A DNA stretch of 41,973 nucleotides from a virus: the IMG/VR virus record IMGVR_UViG_3300047547_000194, positions 1-41,973 of that record; one strand, 5' to 3'. The notes below the pieces were generated by a model. The model was not told the DNA's origin, made no database searches, and saw only the letters and a list, made by a program, of their open reading frames with translations. A program made the translations under genes and the position numbers. Below are positions 38,409-41,973 of this stretch, in pieces (the stretch's first letter is position 1; each line of letters opens with the position of its first letter).

Positions 38409-38732
38409 TTAAACTCTCTTATAATCTTCATAAAATTCCTTTCCTACACTCTCGAATGAGCCTTCAATACCGCAAAATATGCAACGTAAATATAACTCTG
38501 GCTTATCGCTATAATCATAATACATTTTTCCATCTTCCAGCACTTTAGCAGGAATGTGGCGGTCAATTATATATCTACATTCATCATCCAACCCTTTCCT
38601 AGATCTCATATTTGAGATAAACTCTAGGGCGTCATCTCTGGAAAAAAATATATGAGCCTCCCCCGATTTCCCATGACCATAGATAATCATAACCGTATAA
38701 AGCTCTTTTAATTCTTCTGAATCTTTACTCAC
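38409..38732 (-). CDS. Hypothetical protein sharing a C-terminal motif with 39538-40023
   Basis: 107 residues from a GTG at 38732 (AAGGAGGCGGT upstream), preferred over the in-frame ATG 38750, which lies before the ribosome binding site. VSKDSEELKELYTVMIIYGHGKSGEAHIFFSRDDALEFISNMRS is a beta-alpha domain of the 'Y-x-V-x-x-x-Y ... F-x-x-x-x-x-A-x-x-[FY]' type, shared with its neighbours. It ends GSFESVGKEFYEDYKRV, which recurs nearly unchanged at the DNA level in the gene at 39538-40023. No function known. Confidence 0.75.
   Translation of the reverse strand: MSKDSEELKELYTVMIIYGHGKSGEAHIFFSRDDALEFISNMRSRKGLDDECRYIIDRHIPAKVLEDGKMYYDYSDKPELYLRCIFCGIEGSFESVGKEFYEDYKRV
38421..38468. repeat. 48-bp dispersed repeat, copy 1
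   Basis: 46 of 48 bases match 39694-39741. It encodes the motif GSFESVGKEFYEDY, ending one gene but lying mid-gene in the other. Confidence 0.9.
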
Positions 38733-39021
38733 ACCGCCTCCTTTTGTCACAGATTGTACGAAGGTCCTTAAATTCTTTTCCTATTAATCCTGTTTCATCA
38801 ATAATAATTATTTCGACATCAGAAAGATCATTCTCCCTATAAATATTTCTTAGATGACCATCTCTCCCACAGTAGCGTATCGTGTATTTTCTTCGGCTCT
38901 TGCTTCTCTCGTCCGCATAATTATCCCGACATAATTCCAGAACTCTCGGCCAATTATCCGCTGCGCCAATAACTTCCCCCCATTCACCGATCTTATATTT
39001 CGACACTATCACAATATTCAC
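38725..39021 (-). CDS. Hypothetical protein, 98 residues
   Basis: GTG start after AAGGAGGGGGC. NIVIVSKYKIGEWGEVIGAADNWPRVLELCRDNYADERSKSRRKYTIRYCGRDGHL is a beta-alpha-beta plan like the preceding gene. Charged and possibly a cytoplasmic binding protein; the family is not recognised. Its last codons (RRRCE) form the ribosome binding site and start of the next gene. Confidence 0.72.
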   Translation of the reverse strand: MNIVIVSKYKIGEWGEVIGAADNWPRVLELCRDNYADERSKSRRKYTIRYCGRDGHLRNIYRENDLSDVEIIIIDETGLIGKEFKDLRTICDKRRRCE

Positions 39022-39106
39022 GCCCCCTCCTTATCCATTCCATAAAAAATTATTCTCATGGTCCGTTACTTCCGTTACTATTGTTCCTACTTCATACTCA
39101 GTATCA

Positions 39107-39397
39107 CTAATAAATAGAGAGTGGTGGCCAGATACGATTCTTATCCACAATCCATTCTCTACACTCCATTTCTAATATCCCCCACTCAATGTCATCTGGT
39201 ATTTCAAAAATCTCTAAGTCAGAATGGCCCGCTGGCGACGCATATTTTCCCATTTCTTCCAATACCTGAATTAACTGTTTAGAATCACGTGGAATACAAC
39301 CATCCTCATCTACAATTCCTCCAAGCTCCTCATAACGCGCTATGGCTTCTTCTGTTAGTCTAAATCCACCATAGGTAGTAATAGCTATTTTACTCAT
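39107..39397 (-). CDS. Conserved phage protein of unknown function
   Basis: 96 residues. It begins KIAITTYGGFRLTEEAIARYEELGG and contains LIQVLEEMGKYASPAGHSDLEIFEIPDDIEWGI and W-x-V-x-x-N/K-x-x-W near the end. This layout (K-[IV]-A-I-T-x-x-Y-G-G-F-x-L-[ST]-x-x-A, then '[LV]-x-[VI]-[VI]-E-E-[LM]-G ... L-x-I-x-E-I-P-D-D-[VI]-E-W') is that of a small phage protein found in many tailed phages, with no known role. The last 10 residues (after I-W) may not be conserved. Start after AAGGAGGGGAC. Confidence 0.82.
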   Translation of the reverse strand: MSKIAITTYGGFRLTEEAIARYEELGGIVDEDGCIPRDSKQLIQVLEEMGKYASPAGHSDLEIFEIPDDIEWGILEMECREWIVDKNRIWPPLSIY

Positions 39398-39506
39398 GTC
39401 CCCTCCTTATCTCCAATTTCTTCCTAATTTTTGTAGTGTAGTATATTGTTATTAAGTTACATATAAGACTGATGCCCATTAATGAAGCTATGACCCAATC
39501 ACTCAT
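39390..39506 (-). CDS. Small membrane protein, 38 residues
   Basis: ATG 39506 to TAA 39390 on the minus strand, preceded by AAGGAGGGGGC. SDWVIASLMGISLICNLITIYYTTKIRKKLEIRRGHE has one hydrophobic span (about residues 4-24) and a basic tail, a single-pass N-out or N-in peptide. Its stop overlaps the next start, with the AAGGAGGGG site of the next gene inside its last codons. It is too short for usual gene calling but has all the marks of a translated gene. Confidence 0.7.
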   Translation of the reverse strand: MSDWVIASLMGISLICNLITIYYTTKIRKKLEIRRGHE

Positions 39507-39537
39507 GCCCCCTCCTTATCTAAAGACGTTTAAAGTT

Positions 39538-40023
39538 TCAATAGTCTGACTTATATTGTGGGTATTTCTTGCAATTCTTAAACAATTCTGCTGCACAACT
39601 TATTGTTATTTTCTGTACAACTCCATCCAACTCCTCAAAATTAATTATTTCAATTTTACTCTTCTCATGAAACTCTCTTCTTTCATTTGCCACATAATCT
39701 TCATAAAATTCCTTTCCTACGCTCTCGAATGAGCCGTCAATATTCTTAACATAATAAGCAAGCTCCTGATCGCGATCGTTAATTATCTTTATTATACCCC
39801 ACTCTAATTCTCTATAGAGACTTATGATAGGGGTTATAGTTTCATTCTCTATTCTGCAAATATTTGCAATTGCGCTATTACTATAATCGTCATAATCCTC
39901 CCCACTCAACACCCGATTACACGCAGATTCGTAGGCGCTTTCATAGTCTTTGAATATCTTCGAAAAACTTCCAGAATACTCATAAAAGAACAAAACCATT
40001 TTTCCATTTTCCATATTACTCAC
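39538..40023 (-). CDS. Hypothetical protein with repeated GSFESVGKEFYEDY motif
   Basis: 161 residues from GTG 40023, whose AAGGGGGGC follows the operon's start cassette; the in-frame ATG at 40041 is upstream of the site. SNMENGKMVLFFYEYSGSFSKIFKDYESAYESACNRVLSGEDYDD gives a beta-alpha head like its neighbours. The mid part carries IDGSFESVGKEFYEDYVANERREFHEKSK, and a beta end follows (FEELDGVVQKITISCA). Unknown function. Confidence 0.75.
   Translation of the reverse strand: MSNMENGKMVLFFYEYSGSFSKIFKDYESAYESACNRVLSGEDYDDYSNSAIANICRIENETITPIISLYRELEWGIIKIINDRDQELAYYVKNIDGSFESVGKEFYEDYVANERREFHEKSKIEIINFEELDGVVQKITISCAAELFKNCKKYPQYKSDY
39694..39741. repeat. 48-bp dispersed repeat, copy 2
   Basis: Second copy of the repeat at 38421-38468, two mismatches. 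The copies are 1.3 kb apart, on the same strand, in genes that otherwise differ, which suggests recombination between gene modules. Confidence 0.9.
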
Positions 40024-40099
40024 GCCCCCCTTCGCCTCCACCTGTTTCCAGCCAATTCTTATGTTCTTCCAGTATTTTCGCGAGAGTTTCTTTGTCCAT
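40016..40099 (-). pseudogene. 27-codon remnant of a pentapeptide-repeat gene head
   Basis: ATG 40099 to TAA 40016. The product MDKETLAKILEEHKNWLETG followed by GGEGGRE is nearly the same as the first 24 residues of the pentapeptide-repeat protein at 638-1270 (M-x-K-E-T-L-x-K-I-L-E-E-H), and the DNA match is also close. The repeat region is gone and the frame runs into the next start. AAAGAGGAGAAAT precedes it, so it may still be translated. It is either a deletion remnant or a donor of the head. Confidence 0.75.
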
Positions 40100-40100
40100 C

Positions 40101-40481
40101 TTATTTCTCCTCTTTGAATATTGCTGGCTCAAGCTTATTCTCCATCACCTTACTTGTATCTTCAAGTAACTTACGAATAAGCTTAGCCGAATCTTCTGGA
40201 AGATTTTTTATCTCTTTTGAATTTGTCACATAGCTGCCAGCAAAAGATATTGCCAAATCTTCACGGGTTGGAAGAGCCACTGTTAATATTACCGATACGA
40301 CTAAAATGATGAACATTCTAAAAACTTTAACATAACGCTTCGCTCTCTCCTCTTCAGAATGAGAGTCATTAAGCATAGCAATAGGTCCGAACATTAGAAT
40401 ACATAATAGTCCCATCAATGCGACCATAACCATTTTTAAATCACAAAGCTTAAGCATCAAATATATTTCCCAGAAACTCAT
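40101..40481 (-). CDS. Membrane protein with three hydrophobic segments
   Basis: 126 residues with AGGAGAAGTAAG before the ATG. Hydrophobic segments lie at about 17-40 (MVMVALMGLLCILMFGPIAML) and 55-70 (MFIILVVSVILTVALP), with a weaker stretch at the N-terminus. The C-terminal 50 residues are soluble and charged (EIKNLPEDSAKLIRKLLEDTSKVMENK). The final EPAIFKEEK recalls the end of the next gene (EPIIFK). Unknown function; possibly acts with the other membrane proteins and the glycosyltransferase upstream. Confidence 0.75.
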   Translation of the reverse strand: MSFWEIYLMLKLCDLKMVMVALMGLLCILMFGPIAMLNDSHSEEERAKRYVKVFRMFIILVVSVILTVALPTREDLAISFAGSYVTNSKEIKNLPEDSAKLIRKLLEDTSKVMENKLEPAIFKEEK

Positions 40482-40491
40482 CTTACTTCTC

Positions 40492-40785
40492 CTATTTAAA
40501 TATTATTGGCTCAAACTTTCTTTCCAATTCGTCATACCAATAAAGCTTACCATCTTCCTTAGCTTTTACCAAGAAACAATATTTATCCGATTGGCTTTCT
40601 TCGTATATAAATCGCCCTTTATTTAATCTACCCAATATTGTACGCATTCCACTCCTTTCTTGTAGTGACGGATCGGAGTCAGCGTCAGCCTTATTAGCCT
40701 TTTTAATTTCATTTTTAATCTGCATCACTATAAATATGATTAAAAATATAAATAGCGGGAGTATAAGATATAGTTCTAAACCCAT
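40492..40785 (-). CDS. Small membrane-anchored protein
   Basis: 97 residues. An N-terminal span (LYLILPLFIFLIIFIVM, about 5-22) is followed by a charged soluble part (IKNEIKKANKADADSDPSLQERSG) and a beta-rich end (YCFLVKAKEDGKLYWYDELERKFEPIIFK). It begins one base after the glycosyltransferase stop, so the two are made together. Unknown role. Confidence 0.75.
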   Translation of the reverse strand: MGLELYLILPLFIFLIIFIVMQIKNEIKKANKADADSDPSLQERSGMRTILGRLNKGRFIYEESQSDKYCFLVKAKEDGKLYWYDELERKFEPIIFK

Positions 40786-41724
40786 TTATTTCTCCTCTTT
40801 AAATTTGTAAGGCAAAGGCTTCCACGGGGTTAATCCCGCTATGGATCCCGCTACAAATGTAAGTTTATTAAGCCCCTTAATAGCCATTAATAGAAAGCCA
40901 TTCTTCCCCCGTACAATAAAAAGAGGTGACAATATTATCATGGTTATGCCGGCTATTAACCTAGTCAGTATCTTTGGCATCTTCTTAAGAACTACTGAGC
41001 AGTAGTTAATAATAACGTTCCCTTTCATGCTGTGGCTGCAAACTCCCCCGTTCCTTAAAGCTGAATACATTTGAACAGAGGCGCACCAATATCCTCGCCA
41101 TAAATAACCTTTCAATTTATGGCGTTCTTTTGGAACTTCCTCATATATGTTGGCATCAGCTATATATATAATCTCAGCGCCTTCTTCTTTGGCTCGCAAG
41201 AAGAAGTCAGTATCTTCGCCGCCAGTATAATTATATGCCTCATCAAATCTCAAGCCATCTCGACATATGTCTAAATCTATCATCACATTATTTGTACAGG
41301 CGCATTTCAATAAAGAGAAGTGGCGCGGCTTCTTGCTTTTATGCCAAATTGGGGCAGCACCGAAATATATATATTCGATATTCCCATGTAATATAGGGCA
41401 TTGAATCTTTTCATTATCTATAAGCTTCTCAAGCCAATCCTCAGAAACCCACGTATCATCATCGATAAATATTATGCGATCTCTTTTGCGTCTAATGCAA
41501 TCCTCTATCGCTCTATTGCGAGCCGATGACAAACCAATCTTTGGCTCGTGTATATAACGCACGCCTTGCCACGACTTCTTTAATGGCGCCGCTGTATTCA
41601 TAATAAGAAGGACGTCCACATTCCACCCACTAGGCACATCCGCATTCTTTAGGCTCTTAATACACCTTTTAAGCATATCAGGACGACGCCCCGCTGTACA
41701 AATTGCTATTGTTGCTGTTTTCAT
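40786..41724 (-). CDS. Family 2 glycosyltransferase, membrane-associated
   Basis: 312 residues. The GT-A fold pattern is present: TATIAICTAGRRPDMLKRCIKSL at the start, LSSARNRAI, the metal-binding IDDD (residues 87-90) in RIIFIDDDTW, and GGEDTDFFLRA with the probable base Asp171. A hydrophobic segment near 255-285 (TRLIAGITMIILSPLFIVRG) anchors it to the membrane. It would add a sugar to a lipid carrier or surface glycan. In phages such enzymes change host O-antigen or other glycans to block other phages. AGGTTGGAGA lies upstream. Confidence 0.88.
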   Translation of the reverse strand: MKTATIAICTAGRRPDMLKRCIKSLKNADVPSGWNVDVLLIMNTAAPLKKSWQGVRYIHEPKIGLSSARNRAIEDCIRRKRDRIIFIDDDTWVSEDWLEKLIDNEKIQCPILHGNIEYIYFGAAPIWHKSKKPRHFSLLKCACTNNVMIDLDICRDGLRFDEAYNYTGGEDTDFFLRAKEEGAEIIYIADANIYEEVPKERHKLKGYLWRGYWCASVQMYSALRNGGVCSHSMKGNVIINYCSVVLKKMPKILTRLIAGITMIILSPLFIVRGKNGFLLMAIKGLNKLTFVAGSIAGLTPWKPLPYKFKEEK

Positions 41725-41751
41725 TCTCCAACCTCTTTAAAATTAATATCC

Positions 41752-41963
41752 TTAATATCCAATTTTCTCATTATTCGTCTCTGCCCACCTTATAAATCTA
41801 AGCCTCCTTTCACTTACAGGCCAACCACTCATCTCAAAATCCTCAAGTGTATTAGCGGCATCACTAATATACTCAGATCCATTTTCACGCCTCTAATAAT
41901 AAATTTGAATATAATCATTGTGCCTATTAAGCTATCTGTTGTTATCACATAGTATTTATTCAT
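41752..41963 (-). pseudogene. Broken small gene across the circular junction
   Basis: From ATG 41963 one frame gives a 44-codon ORF (MNKYYVITTDS..., to TGA at 41829). Its later part looks unnatural, while the -1 frame reads LNRHNDYIQIYY, a TAG, then RRENGSEYISDAANTLEDFE and SERRLRFIRWAETNNEK to TAA 41752, in the style of the neighbouring proteins. The second part can start only at ATG 41832 (26 codons). A one-base change near the S-L junction plus the amber codon would explain the pattern. It may instead be two tiny real genes, since their ATGA overlap looks normal. Confidence 0.5.
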
Positions 41964-41973
41964 CTACCGCCCC
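41847..41973. repeat. Terminal direct repeat, right copy (circular overlap)
   Basis: Identical to bases 1-127. Joining the contig here gives a circle of 41,846 bp and keeps the leftward operon continuous: the gene ending at 110 runs straight into the ORF starting at 41963. Confidence 0.95.

Noticed and set aside
39030-39140. 39-codon TTG-start ORF overlapping the end of the gene at 39107-39397
   Set aside because: Its sequence is plausible, but the TTG start lies inside another gene without a ribosome binding site, so I could not support it as a gene.
41752-41963. In-frame TAG codons suggesting that the phage recodes amber to an amino acid
   Set aside because: Large structural and replication genes read through with the standard code, several intact genes end at TAG in the expected place (for example 6743, 9346, 40492), and no suppressor tRNA is present. 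One broken small gene is a simpler explanation.

Overview
The window is the complete genome of a small contractile-tailed (myovirus-type) dsDNA phage, assembled as a circle. Bases 1-127 and 41847-41973 are identical, so the unique length is 41,846 bp and the contig ends fall inside a leftward gene cluster. The DNA is AT-rich, start codons follow strong AAGGAGG-type ribosome binding sites, and the promoters look like bacterial sigma70 promoters, which points to a bacterial (probably Gram-negative, proteobacterial) host. I cannot name the host or the nearest described phage from sequence alone.

Layout. (1) 32.4 kb down to 9.3 kb, minus strand, is one late block in canonical order: small and large terminase, DUF1073-type portal, Mu F-like head protein, DUF2213 protease/scaffold, cement protein, DUF2184-type major capsid, DUF4054 and other neck proteins, DUF3383-type sheath, DUF3277-type tube, a tail assembly chaperone with a -1 frameshift, a short tape measure, baseplate proteins (Dit-like, plug, hub, Gp138-type spike, gp25-like, J-like, DUF2612), fibre, accessory fibre proteins, and two small membrane proteins that look lysis-related. 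A good promoter lies just upstream of the small terminase (32482-32510, minus). (2) 2.9-4.4 kb, minus, holds an O-like replication initiator and a P-like helicase loader. (3) 4.4-4.9 kb is a regulatory stretch with a promoter, a short putative RNA, a terminator and a tRNA-Glu(UUC). (4) 4.9-5.8 kb, minus, holds an M15 peptidase endolysin and a VRR-NUC nuclease. (5) 5.9-9.3 kb, plus, is a recombination operon: RecE-like exonuclease, RecT annealase, an XRE regulator and unknown genes. (6) 32.6-34.2 kb, plus, is a three-gene insert with its own promoter, including a PKD plus DUF285 (BspA-like) surface-type protein. (7) 34.2 kb through the contig junction to 1.6 kb is a long leftward accessory operon of small genes: RNA ligase, a stand-alone integrase arm-binding domain, two pentapeptide-repeat proteins, a family-2 glycosyltransferase, small membrane proteins and many unknowns. 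Ankyrin and ribbon-helix-helix (RHH) genes lie next to it.

How it works together. The early region replicates the genome (O/P-like proteins recruiting the host helicase) and recombines it (RecE/RecT plus VRR-NUC). The late leftward operon builds the head and tail and ends in fibre and lysis-type genes. I see no integrase catalytic domain, ParA or obvious CI repressor. The lifestyle is therefore either lytic or extrachromosomal, and a few remnants (integrase arm domain, antitoxin-like fragment, RHH genes beside a six-copy octamer array) hint at a temperate or plasmid-like ancestry.

Most interesting regions for follow-up: the octamer array between the RHH genes and the replication genes (2812-2859), the stand-alone arm-binding domain (35825-36256), the truncated antitoxin-like protein (301-468), the promoter/short RNA/terminator/tRNA unit (4753-4943), the nested symmetric element at 9204-9356, and the repeated start-site cassette in the accessory operon (37.9-40.0 kb).
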